A stretch of 64,000 nt of DNA from Pseudomonadota bacterium (GCA_020053735.1 JAGVMP010000019.1:1-64000), one strand, 5' to 3'. Counted from the first letter of the stretch, positions 47,381-57,994 are shown. Numbers and translations: made by a program. Notes: a model not told the origin generated them from the sequence alone.

Positions 47381-47755
47381 TTAGTGATTTGTCTCACTTG
47401 GTTGTAATTTATTGGCTTTAGTTGTGCCATGATTCATTTCGGCATCCATATCCTTAATACTGACACCACCATTGGTTTGTTTCATCTTGCCATATGCCTG
47501 ATCATGGTGTGTTGTGTATTCTTCTTTAGAAACCTTACCATCGCTATTAGTATCCATCACTTTGCTATCAAAAAGACCTTTATGCGCCATATTCTTGCGG
47601 CCAGTTTTAGTGCTACTACCCATTGATTGCTCCATGGTCTGGTCTGCAGCGACTATAATTTTTGCATTTTCAGTACTGGCTTGATTAGCAGCTAACGCAA
47701 AATTAGCGTTATAAAATAAAGTACCTATAAGTAATGTTTTAATATAATTGTTCAT
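47381..47755 (-). CDS. Secreted EF-hand protein
   Basis: The 124-residue protein has a signal peptide (LLIGTLFYNANFALA) and one clear EF-hand loop, DTNSDGKVSKEEY, near 67-79. A second, degenerate loop (GGVSIKDMDAEM) follows. It probably binds calcium or another metal in the periplasm. The ATG overlaps the stop of the 49-residue frame upstream (ATGA). Confidence 0.7.
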   Translation of the reverse strand: MNNYIKTLLIGTLFYNANFALAANQASTENAKIIVAADQTMEQSMGSSTKTGRKNMAHKGLFDSKVMDTNSDGKVSKEEYTTHHDQAYGKMKQTNGGVSIKDMDAEMNHGTTKANKLQPSETNH

Positions 47756-47901
47756 GATGATTCCTTTAAGTTAAAAAAAGTTATTAATTGACATCTCATT
47801 CCTGACCAGCGCTTGTGTCTGTGCGATAAAGCACATAGTGTAGAGATGGTGAATGTTAAAATACCAAACACACTGCTAGCAACTATCAAATGTGTTTTCA
47901 T
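47752..47901 (-). CDS. Small frame with signal-like start, 49 residues
   Basis: Begins at 47901 after GGAGAATAAA. The first 25 residues (MKTHLIVASSVFGILTFTIS) look like a signal peptide or membrane segment, followed by a short basic tail (SHRHKRWSGMRCQ). The stop overlaps the EF-hand start. It is either a small membrane protein coupled to the EF-hand gene, or a remnant of a longer one. Confidence 0.45.
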   Translation of the reverse strand: MKTHLIVASSVFGILTFTISTLCALSHRHKRWSGMRCQLITFFNLKESS

Positions 47902-48203
47902 TTTATTCTCCAAAAATGTTGTGTCATCAAAATTATTACTCTGCTATAACAAATACTATCAAAGTTTATTTTTTCCTATTTGACCTATGTCAAGGGATGC
48001 ATAAATTTTTCACTAATCTGCAACAGATAACATGTTAAGGAATGCCTAACGAGAAAAAGTTTTTCTCTTTACACAATCTACTTGCTAACAATGGTAGTCT
48101 GTACGCTAACACACAGTTAAAACTAGAATTAAGCAGAAAATTGCGGTTTTGAGTAAGTAAAGTGGTAAATATTGATTTTAATTTCATGAGCAAAATTGCA
48201 AAA
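47902..48203. other. AT-rich intergenic region
   Basis: About 300 bases between the small frame and the end of the P-type ATPase gene. It is AT-rich; I see no gene, hairpin with T-run or clear promoter pair that I can support. Confidence 0.4.
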
Positions 48204-50090
48204 TTAAATTCCATCAATTCGAACACGTAATAACTTCGCCGAATTGACGAAAACTAGAATATCTGGACCTAGATGTATAAGCGCCGCTTGGATTGGTCCT
48301 ATCCAACCCAATAGCGCAGCAGTAATTCCCAATACATGAACTACGCCAACGCCTACAAATAAATTCTCTTGAATAGTACGATAAGCACGTCTGGCTATTG
48401 CACGGGCACTCACAATTTTAGATAAATCATCCGTCATCAGCACAATATCGGCTGCTTCCAAGGCTGATTGAGTGCCGCCTCCGCCCATCGCAATACCAAC
48501 GTCTGCGCTAGCCAATGCTGGCGCATCGTTAATGCCATCACCTATCATTGCCACACGGTGACCTTGTTTTTTCAATTCTTTAATGGCTTTTACTTTATCT
48601 TCTGGCAATAAGTTGGCGCGCACTTCATCAACACCCAAATCCCTTGCTACGGCCTGAGCAGTGGCCTCATTGTCTCCAGTAAGCATTACGATGCGCTTCA
48701 CGCCAGTTTCTTTCAACCTTACCAAGGCTTCACGGGCTCCTGGCCTTAATAAATCGGCGATAAAAATTACCCCTGCAAACTGCCCATCCACCGCAACGTG
48801 AACCGGTGTTAGTCCGCCAGATTCAATTGCCGCGGTAAGTTGCACGCCGTTTTCTTGTAATAACGCTGCATTACCGACTAAAACTTTACGCCCCGTAACG
48901 GTTGCTATTACACCGCGACCTTGCAATTGCTCATATTGGTCTGGTTCTGGCGCATTAACCTGCTTAAGCGTTGCATAGTCCACGACCGCTTTAGCTAAAG
49001 GATGTGCAGAGCGGCGGTCTGCAGCCGCGGCTAAACTTAACAATTCCATTTCAGTGAATCGAGAGTCTCCAACCTCAACTCGAACTACTTCTGGCTTGTT
49101 TGCGGTCAGAGTCCCTGTTTTATCAAACACCATCACATCTACTTTAGCCAAAGACTCTAAATAAAGTCCACCTTTGACTAAAATACCATGGCGAGCAGCA
49201 CGTGCAATCGCAGCTATCATGACCAATGGCGTTGCCAGGCCTAATTCTGCAGGTGAGGTAAAAATTAATAAGGTAACTATCATGCGAACGTCACGTGTGA
49301 CAAAGTAAACTGCAATTAAAAATACAAATATAACGGGGATAAGCCAAGATGCAACTTTATCTGCAAGTTTCTGTACAGGTGCTTGGGTGGCTTCAGCGTT
49401 TTCCACCAAACCGATTATGCGTGCAAAGGTAGTGTCGCTACCGACTTTTTCAGTCTTAATATCTATTGCGCCCGATGCAACTATTGTCCCAGCAAACACG
49501 AGGTCACCTGTACTTTTATCTTTAGGTAAACTTTCGCCAGTGATGGGTGCTTCATTGATTGATGCGGCCCCTCCAACGATACTGCCGTCTACGGGTATTT
49601 TTTCACCTGCGCGTACTAAAACGATATCTCCTGCAATCAATTGATTAATAGCTACTTCACGCTCACCCTCCGCAGAGCGCTTAAGAGCAACTTGTGGCAC
49701 AGAACCGATTAAGCTTTTGATTGAGGCCCGCGCACGATCCATATTTAATTCAGCGATAAATTCCGCTATAAGAATAATTACCATTAACACTGCACCAGCA
49801 ACTGTCTCTCCACCTAGCACGGCGACTAGTGTAGCGATGGTAACAAAAATCTCTGTGCCGACCTTGCGTTCGTATATCAAGTCCATTAAGCCAGTTTTAA
49901 ATAAGGGATATAAACCAATAGCAATCGCGATCCACAGAATTTGAATTGGCACTAATTGCTGCCAGTAGAGTAATGCTATCAGTCCAGTGACTAAAATACG
50001 CCCTACTTCAATCCACCGTTCCTGTGTTATTAAAACTCGAAAACTGAATGAGCTCGATTGATCGATTAACACTGCACTATTGTTACCCAT
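48204..50090 (-). CDS. P1B-like ATPase with cysteine-free membrane motif (SPAE)
   Basis: The 628-residue pump has the ATPase core: TGESLP, DKTGTLT (near 322), [17 protein letters not shown]. The membrane metal motif is FTSPAELGLATP (near 278) instead of CPC or SPC, so it lacks the cysteine that normally binds the ion. It has no N-terminal metal-binding domain. It may move a different ion, act with low selectivity, or be a subunit or regulator. The core is otherwise intact. Confidence 0.85.
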   Translation of the reverse strand: MGNNSAVLIDQSSSFSFRVLITQERWIEVGRILVTGLIALLYWQQLVPIQILWIAIAIGLYPLFKTGLMDLIYERKVGTEIFVTIATLVAVLGGETVAGAVLMVIILIAEFIAELNMDRARASIKSLIGSVPQVALKRSAEGEREVAINQLIAGDIVLVRAGEKIPVDGSIVGGAASINEAPITGESLPKDKSTGDLVFAGTIVASGAIDIKTEKVGSDTTFARIIGLVENAEATQAPVQKLADKVASWLIPVIFVFLIAVYFVTRDVRMIVTLLIFTSPAELGLATPLVMIAAIARAARHGILVKGGLYLESLAKVDVMVFDKTGTLTANKPEVVRVEVGDSRFTEMELLSLAAAADRRSAHPLAKAVVDYATLKQVNAPEPDQYEQLQGRGVIATVTGRKVLVGNAALLQENGVQLTAAIESGGLTPVHVAVDGQFAGVIFIADLLRPGAREALVRLKETGVKRIVMLTGDNEATAQAVARDLGVDEVRANLLPEDKVKAIKELKKQGHRVAMIGDGINDAPALASADVGIAMGGGGTQSALEAADIVLMTDDLSKIVSARAIARRAYRTIQENLFVGVGVVHVLGITAALLGWIGPIQAALIHLGPDILVFVNSAKLLRVRIDGI

Positions 50091-50283
50091 TGCTTAGACT
50101 CCTGTACTTAATTCAGAAATATGATTGTTAACTGGAAGCGTTATTAACTGTGCCTGTTTTGCATTATTCTGCTCGCAATACTAATGTTGATTAAAGTTAT
50201 GCCTGCTGCTACTAAGGCAAGGCCTTAAGCTAGAGTCCTAAGCTGACAATGAGTGGCGACTTTTACAATTGTGACTCTATAAC

Positions 50284-52617
50284 CTACCTGGTACTAGCGC
50301 CCCTCAAACGGAGCGCGTTGGTAATCACTGATACCGAACTCAAGCTCATCGCTAGGGCAGCAATCATCGGCGAGAGTAACCAACCCGTAAATGGATAAAG
50401 TACACCAGCTGCTAACGGCACACCTAACGCGTTATAAATGAATGCAAAGCCCAAATTTTGTTTCATATTGATGATGGTTTGTTCAGATATGGCACGCGCT
50501 TGCGCTATACCACGCAAGTCTCCTTTAACGAGCGTGACTTGAGCGCTGTTCATAGCGACATCAGTGCCAGTACCCATTGCCACACCTACATCGGCCTTGG
50601 CTAATGCAGGTGCATCGTTAATGCCATCTCCCGCCATCGCTACCACACGGCCATCGCGTTGTAACTTATCTACTAATTCTAGCTTATCGGCGGGTTTAAC
50701 TTCTCCATATACTTCATCAATACCTAACTTAGCGGCCACTGATTTTGCCGTAAGCAGGCCATCGCCTGTCGCCATGATAACGCGCATACCTGAAGCTTTT
50801 AAGGTATTTAATGCTTCGGCTGTGCTTACTTTGATTGGGTCTGATACTGATAACAATCCTGCTGGCTGACCATTAACGGCTAGATACATAACACTAGCAC
50901 CTGTTGCACGTAATTCTTCTGCTTGTTCTTTTAATGACTCGATTTGAACATTGAGCTGGCCCATCAGCGCAGTATTCCCAAGCGCTAATTGTTTACCATT
51001 GACACTACCACGCACGCCAATACCCGTGCTGGACTCAAAGCCATCTACCTTATCAATAACCAGATTCTTTTCACGCGCTGCTTTCACAATGGCATCTGCT
51101 AAGGGGTGCTCACTGCCTTGGTCAAGACTGGCTGCTAGGCGTAACACCTCATCTTCAGTATAGCCTGATGCTGCTAAAGCTAAATTAAAACGTGGTTTAC
51201 CTTCAGTTAGCGTACCAGTCTTGTCTACAATTAAGGTGTCGACTTTGCGGAAGTTTTCGATAGCAGCTGCGTCGCGGAACAGAATACCTTGCGTTGCAGC
51301 TTTTCCAGTGGCGACCATGATAGACATCGGTGTTGCTAAACCTAGCGCGCATGGACAGGCAATAATGAGTACCGCCACTGCGTTGATTAAACCAAATACC
51401 CAACTTGGCTCTGGACCAAGTAACCCCCAAACGACAAATGTCAGTAATGCAATTACGGCGACAGTGACTACAAAGTAGCCGGCCACTTGATCCGCCATAC
51501 GTTGCATGGGCGCTTTAGAGCGTTGAGCTTGAATGACCATCTGCACAATACTGGCCAATACTGTCTGTGAACCTACTTTTTCTGAGCGCATAATTAATGC
51601 GCCATTGGTATTAAGTGTTGCACCAATGAGCTTATCACCGACACCTTTAGTGACTGGCATTGGCTCGCCAGTGAGCATGGATTCATCCACTGCGCTACCG
51701 CCTTCGGTCACAACGCCATCGACGGGCACTTTTTCGCCTGGCCGTATGCGTAACATATCACCTACATGCACATGCGTAAGTGGCACATCTTCTTCTCTAC
51801 CATCCGCATTAATCCTGCGGGCTGTTTTAGGCGATAGACCAAGTAAAGATTTAATCGCAGCAGAAGTTTGTGAGCGTGCTTTAAGTTCTAAAATTTGGCC
51901 AAGCAGAGTCAGTGAAATAATCACTGCCGCCGCTTCAAAGTAGACGGCTACGCGACCCATCGTCATAAACGATGCAGGGAATACATTGGGTGCAACCGTC
52001 GCGACAACGCTGTAAATAAATGCGGCTGCAGTCCCCAAGCCTATCAATGTCCACATATTCGGGCTGCGATTGATGACGGATTGAAAGCCACGTACAAAGA
52101 ACGGCCAACCAGCCCATAATACTATGGGTAGCGACAATACAAGCTCAATCCAGCTTTGCGTAACCATTTCAAACCATTGCAAACGATGCCCCACCATCGC
52201 CAGAATAGTAACGATGACAGTCAGTGGCAACGTCCAAACAAAACGCTGTTTGAAGTCTGCCAACTCAGGGCTTTCTTCATCATCTAAGCTGGGCATCTCC
52301 GGCTCTAATGCCATGCCACATTTAGGACAAGCGCCCGCATGGTCTTGCCTCACTTCAGGGTGCATCGGGCAGGTGTAAATGGTGCCAGTGGGGATTGGGG
52401 CGGGCGGAGTAGATTTTGTTTCTAAAACTGCGGTATCAGCGCTTGAGTCTGCAACTAAATACTTAGCTGGATCAGCCGCAAACTTAGCTTGGCAGCCAGC
52501 ACTACAAAAGTAAACTGGCTTACCTTTATATTTAAACACATTGGGCGATTGATTCGTCACGGTCATTCCGCAGACTGGATCTTTTAATGTTGGTTTTATT
52601 GCATTATCAACACTCAT
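50284..52617 (-). CDS. copA: Copper-exporting P1B ATPase with YHS and HMBD domains
   Basis: The 777-residue pump exports Cu(I) from the cytoplasm. The N-terminus has a YHS domain ([26 protein letters not shown]), then a heavy-metal-binding domain ([23 protein letters not shown]). The core has [18 protein letters not shown] (near 422), DKTGTLT (near 461), SEHPLAD and [10 protein letters not shown]. It is 12 bases downstream of the copper chaperone gene. The domain order is typical of proteobacterial silver/copper ATPases. The symbol is shared with the multicopper oxidase at 14.2 kb and is a family name only. Confidence 0.93.
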   Translation of the reverse strand: MSVDNAIKPTLKDPVCGMTVTNQSPNVFKYKGKPVYFCSAGCQAKFAADPAKYLVADSSADTAVLETKSTPPAPIPTGTIYTCPMHPEVRQDHAGACPKCGMALEPEMPSLDDEESPELADFKQRFVWTLPLTVIVTILAMVGHRLQWFEMVTQSWIELVLSLPIVLWAGWPFFVRGFQSVINRSPNMWTLIGLGTAAAFIYSVVATVAPNVFPASFMTMGRVAVYFEAAAVIISLTLLGQILELKARSQTSAAIKSLLGLSPKTARRINADGREEDVPLTHVHVGDMLRIRPGEKVPVDGVVTEGGSAVDESMLTGEPMPVTKGVGDKLIGATLNTNGALIMRSEKVGSQTVLASIVQMVIQAQRSKAPMQRMADQVAGYFVVTVAVIALLTFVVWGLLGPEPSWVFGLINAVAVLIIACPCALGLATPMSIMVATGKAATQGILFRDAAAIENFRKVDTLIVDKTGTLTEGKPRFNLALAASGYTEDEVLRLAASLDQGSEHPLADAIVKAAREKNLVIDKVDGFESSTGIGVRGSVNGKQLALGNTALMGQLNVQIESLKEQAEELRATGASVMYLAVNGQPAGLLSVSDPIKVSTAEALNTLKASGMRVIMATGDGLLTAKSVAAKLGIDEVYGEVKPADKLELVDKLQRDGRVVAMAGDGINDAPALAKADVGVAMGTGTDVAMNSAQVTLVKGDLRGIAQARAISEQTIINMKQNLGFAFIYNALGVPLAAGVLYPFTGWLLSPMIAALAMSLSSVSVITNALRLRGASTR

Positions 52618-52629
52618 AATTTCTCACTC

Positions 52630-52899
52630 CTAGTGATTTAACAGCACTTGGCCACAGCAGCCTTTACCTTGGGTTAGCTCGGTGACATTCGACGCCACTA
52701 TGCCATAGCCAGCTTCTTTTACCGCTGACTTTAATTGCTCAGGAGAGGTTAACTTCTCATCATATTGCACTGTCGCCTGACCAGTTGCCAATGACACTAT
52801 TACATCATCTACCCCATTTACGGCCTTAAGTGCGTTTGTAACTTTGCTACTACAGCCGCCGCAAGTCATTCCTGTTACTTTTAACTGTTCAGTTTGCAT
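52630..52899 (-). CDS. copZ: Copper chaperone (HMA domain, CopZ-like)
   Basis: Starting at 52899 (AAGGAA site; the longer frame to 52929 lacks a site), the 89-residue protein has a complete HMA domain with GMTCGGCSSKV and the C-terminal CC-containing tail GKGCCGQV. It carries Cu(I) to the ATPase encoded directly downstream. The two genes form one operon, and the extra cysteine pair may help copper transfer. Confidence 0.88.
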   Translation of the reverse strand: MQTEQLKVTGMTCGGCSSKVTNALKAVNGVDDVIVSLATGQATVQYDEKLTSPEQLKSAVKEAGYGIVASNVTELTQGKGCCGQVLLNH

Positions 52900-53137
52900 G
52901 GTGAAATTCCTTTTAAAGTATTCGGACAAATGTCAGTCAATCTATCATGTACAAATTTGCCATCACTGTCTGTTAGTCAACGCGCTTAAACTATATAAGT
53001 CTAAATATGTGAGAATTAGCACCATCAACACATATATGATTGGGTCAGCATAATTTCCATTTTAATTACAGAGTCTTAACTACCAACTATACTAAGTTTT
53101 TAAGTTATTTAGTATAGCTGGCGTCAATCACTTTAAC

Positions 53138-54532
53138 TCAATGCCCCGTATGACCCTTCGGTTTACGTACCGACATTTCCATACCGCCTTCCGGCACACT
53201 CATTTCTGATCTCTCTACTGGGGGTAAGTCGTTTGCAACTTCCCGTGCCACAGTGCCTATAGGATGTTTATAGTAACCAGGGTCTTTGTAATCATTACGA
53301 GCAAGCCCCTCCCTTACTTTGACTGTGGTGAACATACCGCCCATTTCAACAGCACCAAACTGAGCCTTACCAGCCATCATAGGTAAAGTGTTTTCAGGCA
53401 AGGGCATATCCATCATCTCAGCCATATCTGTCATCTCAGACATGCCTGTTTCACCCATTGGCATATACTCAGGTACCAAATTACCGATTTTTTTCATCAA
53501 GTCCCCTTGTTTAACCCCAAGTAATGTGGGCAAGTCATGCCCCATTGCATTCATGGTGTGATGACTTTTATGACAATGAAATGCCCAATCACCAGGCTCA
53601 TTAGCAATAAACTCTATTGCCCGCATTTGACCTACTGCAATGTCAGCTGTAACTTCTGGCCAGCGTGCTGTCTTCGGCACCCAACCGCCATCGGTGCCAG
53701 TTACTTCAAATTCATGCCCATGCAAGTGTATGGGGTGATTGGTCATCGTAAGGTTACCAATACGAATCCGAACACGATCATTTTTACGTACCACAATTGG
53801 ATCAATTCCAGGGAATGCACGGCTATTCCATGTCCACAAATTGAAATCTAACATGGTATTAACTTTAGGTGTGTAGCTGCCAGGATCAATATCGTAAGCA
53901 TTTAACAGAAAAACAAAATCACGATCCACAGGCATGAATTTTGGATTTTTAGGATGTGTGACCCAGCTCCCCATCATACCCATCGCCATTTGCAGCATTT
54001 CATCGGCGTGGGGATGGTACATAAACGTGCCTACGCGCTTGGCCTCAAACTCATACATAAAAGTCTTACCTGGTGGTATAGGTGGCTGATTCAGCCCGCT
54101 TACGCCATCCATGCCATTCGGTAATCGCTGACCGTGCCAGTGAATACTTGTAATTTCAGGTAATCTGTTCGTGACAAAAATTCTGACTTTATCGCCCTCA
54201 ACTACTTCTATCGTAGGGCCTGGACTTTGGCCGTTATAGCCCCATAAATGTGCCTTCATACCTGGTGAAATTTCACGTACCACTGGCTCAGCCACAAGGT
54301 GAAATTCTTTCACACCTTTATTCATACGCCACGGCAAGCTCCAACCATTAAGCGTTACAACGGGGCTGTAGGGTCTGCCAGTATTAGGTTGTAACGGTGC
54401 TTGAGTGTTGGCTTGCTCGACTGAAACAATTTCAGGTAACGCGGCCATTGAAACTTTACTTACAGTAGCTGCAGCAATGCCTGCACCAGCAAATACGAAG
54501 AAGTCACGTCTGCTAAATTTTGAAAAATCCAT
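53138..54532 (-). CDS. Multicopper oxidase with Met-rich tail
   Basis: The 464-residue periplasmic protein has a Tat signal (SRRDFFVFAGAGIAAATV) and copper motifs HWHGQ, YHPHADE (HPH in place of the usual HSH), HPIHLHGHEFE and HCHKSHHTMNAMGHD. A Met-rich segment (ETGMSEMTDMAEMMDMP) follows. Two cupredoxin-like domains are visible, so it is shorter than CopA (about 650). It starts one base after the stop of the TolC-like gene. Role: Cu(I) oxidation or copper storage in the periplasm. Confidence 0.88.
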   Translation of the reverse strand: MDFSKFSRRDFFVFAGAGIAAATVSKVSMAALPEIVSVEQANTQAPLQPNTGRPYSPVVTLNGWSLPWRMNKGVKEFHLVAEPVVREISPGMKAHLWGYNGQSPGPTIEVVEGDKVRIFVTNRLPEITSIHWHGQRLPNGMDGVSGLNQPPIPPGKTFMYEFEAKRVGTFMYHPHADEMLQMAMGMMGSWVTHPKNPKFMPVDRDFVFLLNAYDIDPGSYTPKVNTMLDFNLWTWNSRAFPGIDPIVVRKNDRVRIRIGNLTMTNHPIHLHGHEFEVTGTDGGWVPKTARWPEVTADIAVGQMRAIEFIANEPGDWAFHCHKSHHTMNAMGHDLPTLLGVKQGDLMKKIGNLVPEYMPMGETGMSEMTDMAEMMDMPLPENTLPMMAGKAQFGAVEMGGMFTTVKVREGLARNDYKDPGYYKHPIGTVAREVANDLPPVERSEMSVPEGGMEMSVRKPKGHTGH

Positions 54533-54533
54533 A

Positions 54534-55922
54534 TTAATTTCCTTCCATCATATTTTCGTTACCAATCAGCGTCATTTGTAATGTGCTATCGGCCACCCAG
54601 AATTCACGTAAAGATTCGATATAGCTTTTCACACTAGTGACTTGCGCGCGTGCGTCACCAAACAGCTCAAATGGGCTGGTTAGCATGCCGTTATAGCGAA
54701 GTTGGTTTTCTTGCAGAATTTTTTTGCGAAGCGGCACGATTTCATCCCGTATATGCTTTGTCATATCATAGTTAGTTCGGTAGGTGTTGTAGGCCTCACG
54801 GATTTCAGACTGCGCATTGATGGCTAACTGTGCGGCCCGATTCACTGATTGCATGTAAATGGATTCGGCCCGTGCAACCCTCGCAGTACCCCAGTCAAAT
54901 ATGGGCAACTCAAATGAAAGCTCTACGCCTTTTTTATAGGGATCGCCACGCCGACCTTCTAACGTTCTTGCTGGCCCAATTTCCAGTACATTAATAAAGC
55001 GTGTCATCTTGGTGAGGCCCAGTTGTTTAGCCAATGCATCAGTTTCTAATCTAATGGCCTGTAAATCCAGTCGCTGTTCAAAAGCGGCTTTCTCAAATGG
55101 TTGCAATTCTGTGAGCGCCTTGGGTAAATCTGGTAGACGTTCTTCCAAGTTCAACTGATCCACTGATACACCTAGTAAACGTGATAGTGCTTCATATGCA
55201 GATACTTGCTTATTGGTCGCGCTTGCGTAATCAAGCGCAGCATCCGCATAAAAACTCTGCTCCCGCACTTGCTGCAGCTTGTTAAAGTTACCTGCCTTTA
55301 GCATTCTTCTTGCTAATTCAGCACTGGCTTCGGCAGATTCTTTGACTTGCTCGCTATAGCGTACTTGCTCTATAGCCGCGACTGCATTGAAATAGGCTAT
55401 ACGTGTGTGATTTGCGATTTTAATCACTTCATAAGCGGTTCTTTTCTGAGTTTGCACAAATCTCTGACGTTCAATTTCTTGCATTCTAGGCATAGTAATC
55501 AGCGAAAAAATATTGAATGTAAGAATTTGTTCGATCTTATAAACACCGTCATTACGTGTATAAAGCATTGAAAATCTGGGATTAGGTAAACGACCAGCTT
55601 GTACCAAATCGGATTCCGATATACCAAGATTATAGAAATCTGCCTGCAACCCTTTATTGTTCAGTAGCGCAATTTGTACGGCTTGCTCTACATCCAAACG
55701 TTTTGATAATAGTTCGTTTACGCGTTCTGTGACTTGATTCTTTTCACCTTCCGTTTTTGGCCAAACCACTTCTTGCTTAATGTGTTTTTGAGTAGCCTCT
55801 TGCACAGCACCAAAACCACCATCTTTAGAAAAAGTAGCACAGCCGCCTAGCACAAAACTGGTACTGACAAGGGCTATTAAAGTACGAGATTTGAATGCTG
55901 CATGTGGTGTGTTAGTGCGCAT
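54534..55922 (-). CDS. TolC-family outer-membrane lipoprotein (CusC-like)
   Basis: The ATG at 55922 has an AGGAGAA site; a frame to 55964 lies inside the upstream gene. The 462-residue protein has a lipobox (VLGGC), two TolC repeats (VEQAVQIALLNNKGLQADFY and the later LRYNGMLTSPFELFGDARAQ) and an alpha-helical barrel region. It is a channel of the CusC/NodT type. No RND pump (CusA) or fusion protein (CusB) is seen here. It overlaps the DUF2231 gene by 11 bases and may serve another pump. Confidence 0.85.
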   Translation of the reverse strand: MRTNTPHAAFKSRTLIALVSTSFVLGGCATFSKDGGFGAVQEATQKHIKQEVVWPKTEGEKNQVTERVNELLSKRLDVEQAVQIALLNNKGLQADFYNLGISESDLVQAGRLPNPRFSMLYTRNDGVYKIEQILTFNIFSLITMPRMQEIERQRFVQTQKRTAYEVIKIANHTRIAYFNAVAAIEQVRYSEQVKESAEASAELARRMLKAGNFNKLQQVREQSFYADAALDYASATNKQVSAYEALSRLLGVSVDQLNLEERLPDLPKALTELQPFEKAAFEQRLDLQAIRLETDALAKQLGLTKMTRFINVLEIGPARTLEGRRGDPYKKGVELSFELPIFDWGTARVARAESIYMQSVNRAAQLAINAQSEIREAYNTYRTNYDMTKHIRDEIVPLRKKILQENQLRYNGMLTSPFELFGDARAQVTSVKSYIESLREFWVADSTLQMTLIGNENMMEGN

Positions 55923-57225
55923 GCGATTCTCCTTTTTTATCATCATTCTTTTCTGTATGCTCACCAGGCCCAGCGTTAGGCGTAGCAGTCACCTCTGCAC
56001 TTTCATTATGACCATGGCCTGCGCCACTGCTGGATGGAATGGATAACACACCGATGCCATGTCGATAAACCACTTCTCCTCCCAGCCATCCAGTCACGGC
56101 GATTGCTTGAGAGAGCAGAAAAAGTAAAAACAGCATTGGTATGGATAGCAGCTCGTTGATACGATGCTTCCAGGCGTCCCAAGCTGCCAGTAGCACAAGC
56201 CCAATGGCTGTAGGAATTGCCCACGCACGATGCAATAGCATTGCGGCATGGCCTGCATCATCGTGATTAGCAATCGAATTAAAAGCTAGCCAGCCAAATA
56301 ACACCGCTGCTGCAGCGCCTAGGGCAGCGAGCCACAGGGTAAAGTGACCGGCGGCAGCCAGCTGCGCAGAGATGGGATGACTGCGCCGCACGTAAGCAGC
56401 AATACTCAACACAAAAGCAATGATGGTTAAAGCTATGGGAAAATGCACCACAATAGGATGAAAGTTAGGGATTATCTGCCATGGTGTGGCTTGTGTTGCA
56501 GCTGACGTCGAGGGCATTGCCATCCCTGCATGTTCAGACGCTTGTTTAGCTGCTTGCTCTTGTGGTTGAGATTCCTCTTGCCCGACTTCTGCTTGTAGCG
56601 CACTTTCCTGACTTGGTTGCATGTCATTCGGCTTTGAGTCGCTCATCTTTGACTCACTCATTTTTGAATGGTCCATCGCTTTCATATCAGGCTCAGCGTG
56701 GTCATGCCCAGCCATTTCGTGATGGTTCATCTCTGCCATATCTTCTTTTTTCATTGGCTGTATGGCTGACTTGCTATCAGGCATGGTCTTCATGTTGTCC
56801 TGATTCATGCCGGCCATTTTTGAATGATCCCTCCCAGCCATTGGCGTCATGGTTTGGTCTTGCTTCATTTGACTGTGATCCATGCCCTGCATTTTGTCTG
56901 GAGTCGTTTTTTTCATGCTTTCCATGCTGCTATGGTTCATACCCTCCATGCTAGGCATTTCCTTGCTGTCGGACGGCATATTAGCCATCTGTTCTGGCGT
57001 CATGTTATGTTGCATGCCTGCCATGGAGTGCCCCGCATGTCCGCCGCCATTTGAAGGCACGTTTATAGATTTCCAATCTGACAAGTTGTCATCAGATAGG
57101 GGCTTGTATCCATCAAAGGATGATTGGTAGGTATTAGTCTCTTGAGACGCATCTGCAGCCCATAGGGGCGTAGATATTCCTATACCAAGAGAAAGAATAA
57201 ACAACGCTAAGTTGAATAGTTTCAT
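55912..57225 (-). CDS. DUF2231 membrane protein with long Met/His-rich N-terminus
   Basis: The 437-residue protein has a signal peptide (LALFILSLGIGISTPLWA), then about 220 residues rich in Met, His and Asp (MAGMNQDNMKTM, AEMNHHEMAGHDHAEPDMKAMDH). The C-terminal half has about five membrane segments with the DUF2231 signature FHPIVVHFPIALTIIAFVL. The periplasmic Met/His region probably binds copper. It heads the TolC-like and multicopper oxidase genes. Members of the family are uncharacterised. Confidence 0.8.
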   Translation of the reverse strand: MKLFNLALFILSLGIGISTPLWAADASQETNTYQSSFDGYKPLSDDNLSDWKSINVPSNGGGHAGHSMAGMQHNMTPEQMANMPSDSKEMPSMEGMNHSSMESMKKTTPDKMQGMDHSQMKQDQTMTPMAGRDHSKMAGMNQDNMKTMPDSKSAIQPMKKEDMAEMNHHEMAGHDHAEPDMKAMDHSKMSESKMSDSKPNDMQPSQESALQAEVGQEESQPQEQAAKQASEHAGMAMPSTSAATQATPWQIIPNFHPIVVHFPIALTIIAFVLSIAAYVRRSHPISAQLAAAGHFTLWLAALGAAAAVLFGWLAFNSIANHDDAGHAAMLLHRAWAIPTAIGLVLLAAWDAWKHRINELLSIPMLFLLFLLSQAIAVTGWLGGEVVYRHGIGVLSIPSSSGAGHGHNESAEVTATPNAGPGEHTEKNDDKKGESHAH

Positions 57226-57311
57226 CGAAATCTCATTTCAAAAATAAATGTGAACAATCTGCAACAGACTAAATTAAAGCCTGTTGCAAGAGTTAAACTA
57301 CAGTATATTTT

Positions 57312-57689
57312 TTAAGAGATAGGTGGTCTGTTCGGCTGTGCACTGACGTGCGAGATGTAGCTAGATTCAAACAAGCTATTAGCAACCGCATGAACCTCAG
57401 ATTGCATATTATCTAATTGACTTGGTGGCAAAACGGTAAAGCAAGCCATGCAATGGCCGCATTTTGAGCAATGATCACTGGAAGACTCTTCCTGCTGAGT
57501 ATCATCTTTGTGATGATCATGTGCGTCAACATGAGTTGGTTCTGGAGAATGTGCATTATCGGTAGTATGGTGATTTGCAGATAACTGATCTGCAACCATC
57601 ATGCCGCTAGCGTAAATAGTGTCAGTAAAGAACACGGCTAGTAGCAGGAAAATAAAAGTACGCAATGATTTAAGCTGTTTAAATTGCAT
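57312..57689 (-). CDS. Small periplasmic His/Cys-rich protein
   Basis: The 125-residue protein has a signal peptide (FIFLLLAVFFTDTIYA), a His-rich stretch (HVDAHDHHKDDT) and a HCSKCGHCMACF cluster near 78-89. The pattern resembles small metal-resistance proteins such as CzcI or DUF2946, but I cannot assign it firmly. It lies 86 bases upstream of the DUF2231 gene and is probably the first gene of this copper group. Confidence 0.65.
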   Translation of the reverse strand: MQFKQLKSLRTFIFLLLAVFFTDTIYASGMMVADQLSANHHTTDNAHSPEPTHVDAHDHHKDDTQQEESSSDHCSKCGHCMACFTVLPPSQLDNMQSEVHAVANSLFESSYISHVSAQPNRPPIS

Positions 57690-57915
57690 AACGCCATCTT
57701 ACTCCAATTAGAATAAGTTAAATTAATTTGTTTAATATCTTTCTGAAGAGACATGCATAATAACTATTTTGGAAATAACTTATTTGAGATTACGCTGCTA
57801 TTAACGTAACTAAACTTCCTAAATTAATCTTGTCTATATTTTTTATATTGCAATTCGGAATAGACTAGAATTGCAACGCATTGATTATTATATAATTTTT
57901 AATACAAATTTTAAT

Positions 57916-57960
57916 CTGTTAATACGTGTGTCTCTGGTTCGAGTCTAGGTCGAGGAGCCA
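57916..57960 (+). repeat. tRNA-Asn 3' fragment (copy B, att-like)
   Basis: Forty-five bases matching copy A from the anticodon loop to CCA with four substitutions, none affecting the length. The T arm is weakened (CTGGTTCGAGTCTAGG). The 300-base gap 57690-57992 otherwise holds only AT-rich DNA and the hairpin that follows. It lies at the end of the 52-kb module and directly before the GGDEF-EAL gene. Confidence 0.7.
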
Positions 57961-57970
57961 AATACCTAGA

Positions 57971-57994
57971 GGCCTACAGGAATGTAGGGCTTTT
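57971..57994 (+). terminator. Hairpin after tRNA fragment B
   Basis: CCTACA paired with TGTAGG around a GGAA loop, followed by GCTTTTAA. A weaker intrinsic terminator on the plus strand. It resembles the hairpin after copy D. Confidence 0.5.
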
